Shown here piece after piece: positions 1-7,426 of a stretch of 64,000 bases of DNA. The notes under the pieces were generated by a model. That model made no database searches, had not been told where the DNA came from, and was given only the letters and a program-made list of their open reading frames with translations. The DNA comes from Fibrobacter succinogenes (lineage in GTDB: Bacteria > Fibrobacterota > Fibrobacteria > Fibrobacterales > Fibrobacteraceae). A program made the translations under genes and the position numbers. Position 1 is the stretch's first letter, and each line of letters begins with the position of its first letter. The stretch spans positions 62,001 through 126,000 of the forward strand of contig NZ_CACZDK010000017.1 of assembly GCF_902779965.1 (NCBI RefSeq). The letters are read 5' to 3'.

Positions 1-95
1 TTATGGCCCTCCTTGCGCGTTTGATGGCACCTGCGGAGATGAAGAAAAGTAGTTTTCTGTTGTTAGAATGTAATTGGGTTAAAATTTGTGAATGA
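1..95 (+). CDS. 3' end of an unidentified gene (partial, left edge)
   Basis: The third frame is open from the left edge and ends in TGA at 93-95. That stop overlaps the next start codon as ATGA. The last residues visible are roughly MALLARLMAPAEMKKSSFLL followed by ten more. Too little is present to identify a family. The overlap suggests an operon with the downstream muramidase-like gene. It could also be a chance open frame, because only 31 codons are seen. Confidence 0.4.
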   Translation, partial: MALLARLMAPAEMKKSSFLLLECNWVKICE

Positions 96-1243
96 AAATG
101 CGACTCGTAAAAGGGCCGCTTTTTTTATTTACTACTTTTAAAAACATGGTAACGTTAGCTCTTTCTCATTTTGAAAAAAGTTTTCCGGTGGCACTCCGTG
201 GCAAGCGCTTGGGCGCGGTTTTGCACCCGGCTTCGGTTTGTGCGGATTTGCATTATACTCTTGATTTACTCAAGGACTTGGATGGCAAGCTCTTTAAGCT
301 TTCGGCATTGTTTGGGCCGCAGCATGGCATCAAGGGCCACACGCAAGATAACATGATCGAATGGGAAGGCTACGAGGATCCGGAATTGCATATTCCGGTT
401 TACAGCCTTTATGGTGAACATCGCGAGCCGACTGCAGAAATGCTTTCGCACGTGGATGCGATGCTTGTGGATTTGCAGGATGTGGGCGCGCGTTATTACA
501 CGTTCATCTGGACGCTCTTCCTTTGCATGAAGGCTTGCGAAAAGGCGGGAATCCCGGTTGTTGTCGTGGATCGCCCGAACCCGATCAACTGCGTTGATGA
601 GGAAGGCCCGGTGCTCGACCTCAATTATACGAGTTTTGTTGGGCTCCATAGCATCCGCACGCGGCATGCTAAAACGATTGGCGAACTTGCCGAACAATTC
701 AAGGCTGAGCGATTCCCGAAGTGCGAACTTTACGTGATGCACATGGACGGCTATGATAAGCGCATGTGGTTCGACGAAACGGGACTCCCGTGGATTTTGC
801 CGAGCCCGAACATGCCGACTCTCGATACCGCTATCGTGTATCCGGGCATGTGCCTGTTCGAAGCAACCAACGTGAGCGAAGGCCGAGGCACGACACGTCC
901 GTTCGAAATTTTTGGCGCTCCGTTCATTGATGCGGTCAAGCTTTGCAAGTACATGAACGGGCTCAAGTTGCCGGGTGTGTATTTCCGCGAGAACTATTTC
1001 CAGCCGACGTTCCATAAGGGCGCGGGGCAGATTTGCGGTGGCGCGCAGATTCATGTGACTGACCGTAATAAGTTCCGCAGTTTTGAAATGGCGGTGAAGC
1101 TGTTGCAGTACATTTTCAACGAATACCCGAAGGACTTTGCGTGGAAGCAGCCGCCGTACGAATATGAATTCAAAAAGTTGCCGATTGATATTTTGCTTGG
1201 TAACGGAACGTTCCGCAAGGAATTTATCGAGTCGAGTATTTAA
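92..1243 (+). CDS. NamZ-like (DUF1343) exo-beta-N-acetylmuramidase family protein
   Basis: This is a DUF1343/NamZ family protein; characterised members release terminal N-acetylmuramic acid from peptidoglycan fragments. Family landmarks are FGPQHGIKG (residues 74-82), PVYSLYG (102-108) and VDLQDVGARYYTF (126-138). The length of 383 aa fits the family. The family commonly has Glu in FGPEHG, and here the residue is Gln. No clear signal peptide is seen. The start at 92 forms an ATGA overlap with the preceding frame, but ATG at 146 (residue 19) is a plausible alternative. The stop overlaps the start of yejE (TAATG). The linkage to a Yej/Opp-type importer suggests cell-wall fragment recycling, which is an inference from context. 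Confidence 0.8.
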   Translation: MKMRLVKGPLFLFTTFKNMVTLALSHFEKSFPVALRGKRLGAVLHPASVCADLHYTLDLLKDLDGKLFKLSALFGPQHGIKGHTQDNMIEWEGYEDPELHIPVYSLYGEHREPTAEMLSHVDAMLVDLQDVGARYYTFIWTLFLCMKACEKAGIPVVVVDRPNPINCVDEEGPVLDLNYTSFVGLHSIRTRHAKTIGELAEQFKAERFPKCELYVMHMDGYDKRMWFDETGLPWILPSPNMPTLDTAIVYPGMCLFEATNVSEGRGTTRPFEIFGAPFIDAVKLCKYMNGLKLPGVYFRENYFQPTFHKGAGQICGGAQIHVTDRNKFRSFEMAVKLLQYIFNEYPKDFAWKQPPYEYEFKKLPIDILLGNGTFRKEFIESSI

Positions 1244-2322
1244 TGAAACTTAGACTTTCGACAGAAACTTTGAACCGCCTGAAGCGCTTCCGCAAGAACA
1301 AGCGCGCCTTTTGGTCCCTTGTGATTCTGGTGGTGGCTTACTTGCTTTCGCTCACGAGTCCGTGGACGGTGAATGATGAACCGTTCTATTTGCGCTACAA
1401 CGGCAAGAATTATTTCCCGGCGTTCGCGCGTTACAGCGAAGCGGATTTTGGTGGCGAATACAAGACGGAACAGGATTACGCGAAGCTCTTTGCGGATGTC
1501 GCCGAATGCAAGCAGGATGAAGAAGACGGATTCCCGCGTGCGGGTGGCTGCCCCGAAATGTGGACAATCATGCCGCCTGTGCCGCACGATCCGCTGAAGG
1601 CGGATCTGAGCGAGGAGGGGACCCCTCCATTTGCGCCGAGCGCAAAACACTGGCTCGGAACGGATAGTAATGGGCGCGATGTTTTGAGCCGCCTCATTCA
1701 CGGGTTCCGCATTTGTATTAGCTTTAGCTTGTTGTTGACCGTGCTGGGCACGTTCCTCGGAATTGTCATCGGCGGGATCCAGGGCTACCTCGGAAAGTTC
1801 TGGGATACGGGCATGCAGCGTATGATTGAAATCTGGTCATCGCTCCCGATGCTTTACGTGGTGATTCTCATCGGCAGTATTTATGGCCGTAGTTTCTGGC
1901 TTTTGATTTTGATTATGGCGGCGTTCAACTGGCTTTCGCTCAGCTACTACATGCGTGCGGAATTCCTGAAGCTCCGCAGCATGACTTATGTGATGTCGGC
2001 GAAGGTGCTTGGCCTTGGGCATCGTCACATCTTCTTCAAGGAAATTTTGCCGAATGCAATGACGCCTGTGGTGACGCTTTTCCCGTTCACGCTCATCGGT
2101 GGAATCGGAAGCCTCACGTCGCTCGACTTCTTGGGCTTTGGACTCCAGCCGCCCACGCCGAGCTGGGGCGAGCTCATGAGCCAGGGGCTCAACAACCTCT
2201 ACGCTCCGTGGATTTCCGTGAGCACGGTCGCTGCGCTCTTCGTGACGCTTTTGCTTACGACATTCGTCGGCGAAGGCGTAAGGGATGCTATGGACCCGAA
2301 GTCGGGAGATAGGTATGTTTAA
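1243..2322 (+). CDS. yejE: ABC transporter permease, YejE type (oligopeptide/muropeptide import)
   Basis: This is an inner-membrane permease of the DppC/OppC/YejE group. After the first membrane segment (about residues 22-38) there is a long periplasmic insert with RYNGKNYFP (51-59), typical of YejE. It is followed by LGTDSNGRDVLSRL (138-151), five further membrane segments and the EAA loop around SAKVLGLGHRHIFFKE (252-267) that contacts the ATPase. Yej transporters import microcin C-type peptides in E. coli and peptidoglycan fragments in some alphaproteobacteria, and the adjacent NamZ-like gene favours the latter. No YejB or binding protein lies inside the window. The last nine codons and stop recur twice downstream with a 154-bp period. 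Confidence 0.88.
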   Translation: MKLRLSTETLNRLKRFRKNKRAFWSLVILVVAYLLSLTSPWTVNDEPFYLRYNGKNYFPAFARYSEADFGGEYKTEQDYAKLFADVAECKQDEEDGFPRAGGCPEMWTIMPPVPHDPLKADLSEEGTPPFAPSAKHWLGTDSNGRDVLSRLIHGFRICISFSLLLTVLGTFLGIVIGGIQGYLGKFWDTGMQRMIEIWSSLPMLYVVILIGSIYGRSFWLLILIMAAFNWLSLSYYMRAEFLKLRSMTYVMSAKVLGLGHRHIFFKEILPNAMTPVVTLFPFTLIGGIGSLTSLDFLGFGLQPPTPSWGELMSQGLNNLYAPWISVSTVAALFVTLLLTTFVGEGVRDAMDPKSGDRYV

Positions 2323-2630
2323 TGCAAAACGACTGAGTGGTCCATGCCAAGCGGGAACGGCTCGTATTGACGAGCCGTGTGAGCGCGGAGCAATTGACCT
2401 CAGATGTTCTGATGGCGTTTTTAAGTCAATTGCGGAGTCGTCAACCGACCCGAAGTCGGGGGATCGCTATGTGTAATGCAAAACGACTGAGTGGTCCATG
2501 CCAAGCGGGAACGGCTCGTATTAACGAGCCGTGGAAGCGCGGAGCAATCGACGTCAATTGCAGTTTTATGAAGAATAAGTCGATTGCGGAGTCGTCACTC
2601 GACCCGAAGTCGGGGGATAGATATGTTTAG
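2293..2630 (+). repeat. Three-copy tandem array of the yejE 3' end, period 154 bp
   Basis: Copies of the gene tail encoding DPKSGDRYV-stop begin at 2293, 2447 and 2601. Between them are two 124-bp units (2323-2446 and 2477-2600). Each unit has a hairpin with arms ACGGCTCGT/ACGAGCCGT (2357-2378 and 2511-2532) and a second stem around a 26-nt loop. The codons of the tails differ (GGA/GGG, AGG/CGC/AGA, GTT/GTG, TAA/TAG) but the peptide does not. Copies two and three are shifted by one frame relative to yejE, so they are not read as part of it. Confidence 0.95.
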
Positions 2631-2835
2631 ACGAAAGACGAAAGAACGGACCTTCGGTCCTATAGACGAAAGAGGAGAGACTTGTGTGCGTCATTCTGAA
2701 TGGAGGGCTGCGGAATGAAGAATCCAGTGCACTTTTTGACTGGATCCTTCACGTTGTTCAGGATGACAGAATGGAAAAATCTTAGGAACTATGTGTCATT
2801 CTGAGCGAAATGTAGTGGAATCGAAGAATCTAGAT
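2631..2835. repeat. Intergenic dispersed repeats before the ATPase gene
   Basis: This stretch has no credible gene. It contains GACGAAAGA direct repeats (2630-2650 and near 2672) and two copies of a TCATTCTGA...GAAGAATC element (about 2692-2770 and 2793-2832). The second copy runs almost to the start codon of the next gene. Related TCATCC/TCATTC elements occur at many other places in the window. Confidence 0.6.
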
Positions 2836-4002
2836 ATGAGCAATGCAGTTTTAAGCGTTAAAGATGTTTCGGTGGCGTTTGGGTTTGACAAGAATGGCAA
2901 CTCGCGTGACGGCAAGCAGCCGTTGCAGGTGACGGACCGCGTCTCGTTTGACATTTTTCCGGGCGAATTTTTTGCCTTGGTGGGCGAGTCCGGTTGCGGA
3001 AAGAGCGTGACTGCCATGAGCATTTTGCGCTTGTTGCCGTGGCCAAGCGCAAAGATTGTGAGCGGCTCCATCTTGTTCAATGACGGCGATTCTTGTGTTG
3101 TTGACGATTCTCGCGATGCAACTGAAAATACCCGCGATTTGGCGATGCTTTCGCTCGAAGAACTACAACAAATTCGCGGTTCCGAAATCGCCTGCATCTT
3201 CCAAGAACCGATGCAAGCGCTCAATCCCGTCGTCACTATCAAAAAGCAACTGCTTGAAGTCTTTAAGTTCGGCGCAGTCTCGAAAAATGCTGTTTCAAAA
3301 AGCGCGCAATCCAAAAAAGAATCCGCGCAGTCCCAAAATGCGCAGTTCCAAAATGCGTCATCCCGAAAGGATTGTCATTCCCGACTTGATCGGGAATCTC
3401 CTTTAGACCTTATCCGCGAACAGCTCCGCCTTGCGGGATTCACCGACCCTGACCGTGTTTTGAATTCATACCCGCACGAACTTTCTGGCGGTATGCTGCA
3501 GCGCGTTTGCATTGTGATGGCGCTTTTGCCAAAGCCAAAATTGATTATCGCTGACGAACCGACGACCGCTCTAGACGTAACCGTGCAGGCTCAGGTTCTC
3601 GCCGTGCTCAAGGAAATGGCCGAAAAGACTGGAACCGCAGTTCTCCTCATTACGCACAACATGGGAATTGTTTCGCAGTATGCGCACCGCGTCGCCGTGA
3701 TGTACGCTGGCCGCATCGTCGAAGAAGGTCCTGTTCGCGAGGTCATCAACCACCCGATGCACCCTTACACGCAAGGTCTCCTTGCTGCGATTCCCGAAAG
3801 CCATAGCGACTTGCGCACGCTCGTGTCTATTCCGGGTTCCGTGCCACATCCGAAGGATTTTGCGAAGGGTTGCCGTTTTGCGGACCGTTGCTGCAAATGC
3901 GCCCAGGCTTCCGCCGATGTTCGCGAAAAATGCCTTTCTGCCGAACTCCCGCCGAAAATTGCCGAAGCGGATCATTTCGCGTGTTGCTTTGGTGCCAAGT
4001 AA
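2836..4002 (+). CDS. Oligopeptide-type ABC transporter ATP-binding protein (OppD/DppD-like) with repeat-derived insertion
   Basis: This is a cytoplasmic ATPase subunit. Walker A is GESGCGKS (residues 50-57), the Q-loop FQEP (122-125), the signature LSGGM (216-220), Walker B LIIADE (236-241) and the switch His is in THN (about 274). The cysteine-rich C-terminal GCRFADRCxxC region is typical of OppD/DppD. E. coli YejF has two nucleotide-binding domains; this protein has one, so the partner may be encoded elsewhere or it may act as a homodimer. The ATG at 2836 is preferred to the in-frame ATG at 2791, because that 5' extension is a dispersed repeat. Residues about 147-190 are a Ser/Gln/Lys-rich insertion ending in an in-frame copy of an intergenic hairpin repeat at 3374-3401. 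Confidence 0.85.
   Translation: MSNAVLSVKDVSVAFGFDKNGNSRDGKQPLQVTDRVSFDIFPGEFFALVGESGCGKSVTAMSILRLLPWPSAKIVSGSILFNDGDSCVVDDSRDATENTRDLAMLSLEELQQIRGSEIACIFQEPMQALNPVVTIKKQLLEVFKFGAVSKNAVSKSAQSKKESAQSQNAQFQNASSRKDCHSRLDRESPLDLIREQLRLAGFTDPDRVLNSYPHELSGGMLQRVCIVMALLPKPKLIIADEPTTALDVTVQAQVLAVLKEMAEKTGTAVLLITHNMGIVSQYAHRVAVMYAGRIVEEGPVREVINHPMHPYTQGLLAAIPESHSDLRTLVSIPGSVPHPKDFAKGCRFADRCCKCAQASADVREKCLSAELPPKIAEADHFACCFGAK
3274..3405. repeat. Repeat insertion inside the ATPase gene
   Basis: A degenerate run (CGCAGTYCCAAAATG-like direct repeats at about 3327-3356) is followed by a hairpin with arms TCATTCCCG and CGGGAATCTCC (3374-3401). Similar hairpins lie between genes at 40167-40193 and 20815-20860. 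The segment lies between the Q-loop and the signature motif and keeps the frame open. Confidence 0.8.
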
Positions 4003-4103
4003 CTCCGCCTTGCGATTGTTTTTTGCATAAGTTTTACATCCCTTTCATTCTTGTTTTTTAATATTAAGATTGAAAATACGAGAATCTTTTCGGGGAAAAC
4101 GCT

Positions 4104-5045
4104 ATGTTCTGTAAAGAGTGTCATAAGAATCTAAAAGATTTTGATGCTTTAATTGATAAAATGGAAAATTGCCCGTTCTGCGGTGCGAAATTGGTTCGGC
4201 CGCCAGTCAAGGTGGCGCAGAAAGATGTCAAAACGTTGTGCGAAACTCTTGTGCAAAAAGTCGGGGATTCCATTTTTGCTGATGAATCGACTTTGGAAAA
4301 TGAATTGCGGAGCTTGAACGCCCCCGAATTTGCAGATGCAAAGGACCGTTTATTTTTGCTCGTACTCAAGCAAATTCCGTCGAGCATGTACGAGGTCAAA
4401 AGCTTTTCGGATGGCGAACAGCAGGAGGTCTTGGAAGCTTGCCAAAAACGTCTTTGCGTGGATTTAGGTTTGTCTTTCGAACCATGCGCGCAAATGCTCG
4501 ATATTTTGCAAGAGTACATTTGGCAAAAAAGATTTTCGCTTTCCCCGAATCTTTATGAATCGCAGTTTGTCGATCCGCGTGATGGTCAGGTTTATAAGAC
4601 CGTGAGGATTGGCAACCAGGTTTGGATGAAGGAACCGCTGAAATACAAGTGCGTGGGTTATACTGGAGACGGCATTTATGAATGGAATGCGGTGAACAAG
4701 TATTGTGCCGTAAGAGGCTGGCGCGTTCCCAAGAAAAAGGATTTTGAAATATTGACGCAAACTGCGGCGAGCTTGGGCTGTGGCGATCCGTCGAGTGTTT
4801 TAATGTCTCGCAAGGGGTGGGAAAAGTGCAGTGTGACTCCGACCGATAACCTTGGCTTTGAAGCGACTCCAGTAAAAAGCAATACGGGTATCAGCAATAA
4901 TTACTTTAGCCATTTTTGGACATCTGAAGATAAATTTTGCTTTGAAATTTTTCCGGGCCGAGTCACTTTCAGCACGCATTCGCAATCGTACGTGCGTTTG
5001 ATTAAAGACGATATTGCGGAATCAAAAACGCCAGAAAAGAAATAA
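4104..5045 (+). CDS. Zinc-ribbon protein with C-terminal Fibrobacter paralogous domain
   Basis: The N-terminus has CxxC (FCKEC) and CPFC pairs within the first 27 residues, which looks like a zinc ribbon. A helical middle region follows. The C-terminal half (about residues 150-305) matches the Fibrobacter succinogenes major paralogous domain: DPRDGQVYKTVRIGNQVWMK, then GWRVPKKKDFEIL and FWTSEDK. Such domains usually sit in secreted lipoproteins, but no signal peptide or lipobox is present here, so a cytoplasmic location is likely. The gene is alone on its strand, with a divergent/convergent neighbour on each side. The function is unknown. Confidence 0.8.
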   Translation: MFCKECHKNLKDFDALIDKMENCPFCGAKLVRPPVKVAQKDVKTLCETLVQKVGDSIFADESTLENELRSLNAPEFADAKDRLFLLVLKQIPSSMYEVKSFSDGEQQEVLEACQKRLCVDLGLSFEPCAQMLDILQEYIWQKRFSLSPNLYESQFVDPRDGQVYKTVRIGNQVWMKEPLKYKCVGYTGDGIYEWNAVNKYCAVRGWRVPKKKDFEILTQTAASLGCGDPSSVLMSRKGWEKCSVTPTDNLGFEATPVKSNTGISNNYFSHFWTSEDKFCFEIFPGRVTFSTHSQSYVRLIKDDIAESKTPEKK

Positions 5046-5076
5046 AAAAAGCGGGCAGTGATGTGAACTGACCCGC
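5044..5076 (-). terminator. Rho-independent terminator (minus strand)
   Basis: A bulged GC hairpin, GCGGGCAGT paired with ACTGACCCGC, is followed on the minus strand by seven T. It lies downstream of the sirtuin gene on that strand, about 150 bp past its stop. Confidence 0.6.
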
Positions 5077-5103
5077 GCAATTTTCGTGGCACCTTTTAGA
5101 TTC

Positions 5104-5226
5104 TAGCCACTTCCTACCGCCTACTTGTACTTTCACTATGTTCAAGTACCAAATGCTAGACTCGGTCATGCCAAAGCAAGCTTTGTCGCGACGCTCATCT
5201 TACGCATTTGTCCTACTGTCTACTAA
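5104..5226. repeat. Dispersed palindrome unit and TAGTAGG-type microrepeats
   Basis: There are TTCCTACCGCCTACTT and CTACTGTCTACTAA runs. Between them is one member of the constant-flank palindrome family: CTCGGTCATGC, then the hairpin CAAAGC-AA-GCTTTG at 5172-5185, then GTCGCGACGCTC. A GTAC...GTAC hairpin precedes it, as it does in the copy near 35460. Confidence 0.7.
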
Positions 5227-5916
5227 TCACTTGAATTCTTCGCACCACTTTGGAACGACTTCGGTTGCCTTTCCTTGAATGACAACATCCGTGTACGGGT
5301 CGCCGTAAGGTGCTTCGAGGTTGAGACATGTGACCTTTGCTCCGTAGGAGTGGGCAAAACTTTTGAACCCAGCAGCCGGATACACTACGCTACTTGTTCC
5401 AATATAGACAAATTCATCACAGTTCATGAGCGCGTTTTGGATTTCGTCCATGTACAATGGCGTTTCTCCAAAGAACACGATGTCTGGGCGCACGGGGCTT
5501 CCGCAAATAGGGCACTTGGTGTCCATCGTTTCTTCGCCCGTGAAATCGAATTCATGCTCGTGCTTTGTGCAGCGGAGCTTCATCAGGTCGCCGTGCATGT
5601 GCAACACTCGCTTGCTGCCTCCACGTTCGTGGAGGTCGTCGACGTTTTGCGTCACAAGCAGGAATTGGTCGCCGAGGCGCTCTTCGAGCTTGGCAAGCGC
5701 GATGTGCGCCGCGTTCGGGGCATGCTCGGGGAGTCCCTTGCGCAGGAAATTGTAAAAATCCTTGACGCGTTTCGGGTCACGGCGGAGGGCTTCCGGCGTG
5801 CAGACGTCCTCGATGTTTTCGTGTTCCCACATGCCGTCGTTTCCGCGGAACGTGCGAAGACCTGATTCAGCGCTGATGCCTGCACCCGTCAGAACCACTA
5901 ATCTATAACGTTTCAT
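5227..5916 (-). CDS. cobB: Sir2-family NAD-dependent protein deacylase (CobB type)
   Basis: This cytoplasmic enzyme removes acyl groups from lysines using NAD. GAGISAESG (residues 11-19) and TQNVDDLH (89-96) form the NAD site, and His108 in HMHGD is the catalytic base. Cys116 and the CPIC pair at 135-138 lie in the zinc-module region. The overall sequence is close to E. coli CobB. CobB-type desuccinylases carry a Tyr and an Arg in FYNxR; here it is FYNFLR, so the Arg is one position later or lost, which leaves acyl preference open. The start has a strong AGAAGGAGA ribosome site. It follows the M20 peptidase by 18 nt, so they are likely cotranscribed. Confidence 0.92.
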   Translation of the reverse strand: MKRYRLVVLTGAGISAESGLRTFRGNDGMWEHENIEDVCTPEALRRDPKRVKDFYNFLRKGLPEHAPNAAHIALAKLEERLGDQFLLVTQNVDDLHERGGSKRVLHMHGDLMKLRCTKHEHEFDFTGEETMDTKCPICGSPVRPDIVFFGETPLYMDEIQNALMNCDEFVYIGTSSVVYPAAGFKSFAHSYGAKVTCLNLEAPYGDPYTDVVIQGKATEVVPKWCEEFK

Positions 5917-5934
5917 ATTTTCTCCTTCTTCTTG

Positions 5935-7305
5935 CTACAGGTTTGCAAAGAAAAGCGATTCCGCGATGATTCCGCTTTCGAAATCGGGCAGGTAAAGGCT
6001 TTCGTTTTCGCCATGGGCGTTGCATTCCGGGTCTTCGAGGCCGGTTAGCAAAATGGGAATGTTCCCGAACGTGTTGCGGAACAGTTCTGCACCGGGGATG
6101 CTTGCGCCGCAACCGATAAATTTTGTGGGGGAGTTGTAGGCGTCCGTCATGGCATCGCTCATCTTTTGGAAGAACGGGTGCGTTGTGTCGGTGACGAACG
6201 GATTGGCTCCATCTTCCTTGTCAATCGTGATTTCCAAGTTGTTCGGAACTTGCGCTTTAAGGAAGTCGGCGAGCATGTCGGTGCATTTTACAGCATCCAT
6301 GCCGGGAGCAAGGCGAATGCCGATTCTTGCATAGGCGCTATCTTGCAAGACGTTTCCGGCATTCACGCGGGAACCCGCTTCGATGGTGCTTGCGATGATG
6401 CTTGGGCGGCGCCACAGCGAAATCAAAATTTCGTCTTCGGGTACATTCAACTTCACTTGTTCGAGAACGCCACCGTCGTTGCGGAAAATTTCTTCGGTCA
6501 TGCCGAGCGATTTGTAAGATTCCAATTCTTCTTTAGTTGGCGGAATCACATCGTCTTCGTAATGCGGAATGAGAATCTTGCCGTCTTTATCGGTGAGGCT
6601 TGCTATCATGCGGCAAAGCGCTTGTGCGGGATCTGGAATCGGGCCGGACCACGAGCCGGAATGGAGCGGAGCCTTTGTCGCGCGGAGCGTGACGTTGATG
6701 GCGCTCATGCCGCGGAGTGTTGTCGTAATGGATGGCGTTCCTTTCGCAAAATTTCCAAGGTCTGCGACAATTACGGCATCGCATTTCAAAAGTTCTGCAT
6801 GTTCCGAGAGAATCTTCTCGAAGCCTGCGCTTCCGGATTCTTCTTCGCCTTCGATAATGAACTTGAGATTCGGGCCGTTGCCTTTAAGTTCTCTACGGAC
6901 CTGTTCCAAAGCGGCGAGATGCGTGATGATTCCCGCCTTGTCGTCTGCTGTGCCGCGTCCAAAAAGGCGGTCTCCTTTAAGCGTTGCCGTGAACGGCGGC
7001 GTGTTCCAAAGCGCTTCTCTCATGGGCGGCTGCACGTCATGATGGGCGTATAAAAGAATGGTCGGCTTGTCCGGGCTCGTGAGGCTCTCGGCATAAACGC
7101 TCGGACGCCCGCTGGGCGGCATCAAAAACTGGATGTTCGTGAGTCCCGCTTTTTCAAACATCGTCTTTACGGCGTTCGCGCTGTCCAAAACGTACTTTTG
7201 GTCAAAATTGTCAAAACTGATAGATGGAATAGCGACCAAGCTCGAAAGCATGTCGATATAGCGAGGCATGTTTTCGTGAATGTTTTTCTTGATTTGATTT
7301 TGCAT
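5935..7305 (-). CDS. M20-family metallopeptidase (dipeptidase-like)
   Basis: This is a co-catalytic zinc peptidase of the M20/CNDP group. Metal ligand motifs appear in order: YAHHDVQ, GRGTADDKAG, EGEEESGS, VIVADLG and the late CNAHGENE. The bimodal layout with an inserted dimerisation domain fits the 456-residue length. The ATG at 7305 is chosen because an AGAGAG ribosome site precedes it. The longer frame up to 7443 would cross the promoter of the divergent dihydroorotate dehydrogenase. No signal peptide is seen, so it is probably a cytosolic peptidase. It sits upstream of cobB in the same transcript. Confidence 0.9.
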   Translation of the reverse strand: MQNQIKKNIHENMPRYIDMLSSLVAIPSISFDNFDQKYVLDSANAVKTMFEKAGLTNIQFLMPPSGRPSVYAESLTSPDKPTILLYAHHDVQPPMREALWNTPPFTATLKGDRLFGRGTADDKAGIITHLAALEQVRRELKGNGPNLKFIIEGEEESGSAGFEKILSEHAELLKCDAVIVADLGNFAKGTPSITTTLRGMSAINVTLRATKAPLHSGSWSGPIPDPAQALCRMIASLTDKDGKILIPHYEDDVIPPTKEELESYKSLGMTEEIFRNDGGVLEQVKLNVPEDEILISLWRRPSIIASTIEAGSRVNAGNVLQDSAYARIGIRLAPGMDAVKCTDMLADFLKAQVPNNLEITIDKEDGANPFVTDTTHPFFQKMSDAMTDAYNSPTKFIGCGASIPGAELFRNTFGNIPILLTGLEDPECNAHGENESLYLPDFESGIIAESLFFANL

Positions 7306-7410
7306 GATTTTCTCTCTTTTTGTAGAATTATAATTTTTTTCAAAGCTCTGCAATAGGTCCTTTATTCGTTCTATCGGCCTTGCGTGTGTGTCTTTGATGG
7401 CGGATTTTTC

Positions 7411-7426
7411 TATCTTACAGAATATG
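7411..7426 (+). promoter_or_regulatory. TATCTT box 7 nt before pyrD start (leaderless promoter candidate)
   Basis: TATCTT at 7411-7416 precedes the ATG at 7424 by seven bases, and no ribosome site fits between them. TTTG lies 14 bp upstream of the box. The same box-to-start arrangement occurs at six or more other genes in the window. Confidence 0.6.

Noticed and set aside
2285-2630. Small frames ending in DPKSGDRYV downstream of yejE
   Set aside because: They are open only because the yejE tail is repeated. They lack ribosome sites, and most of their length is the hairpin unit, so they are reported as repeats, not genes.
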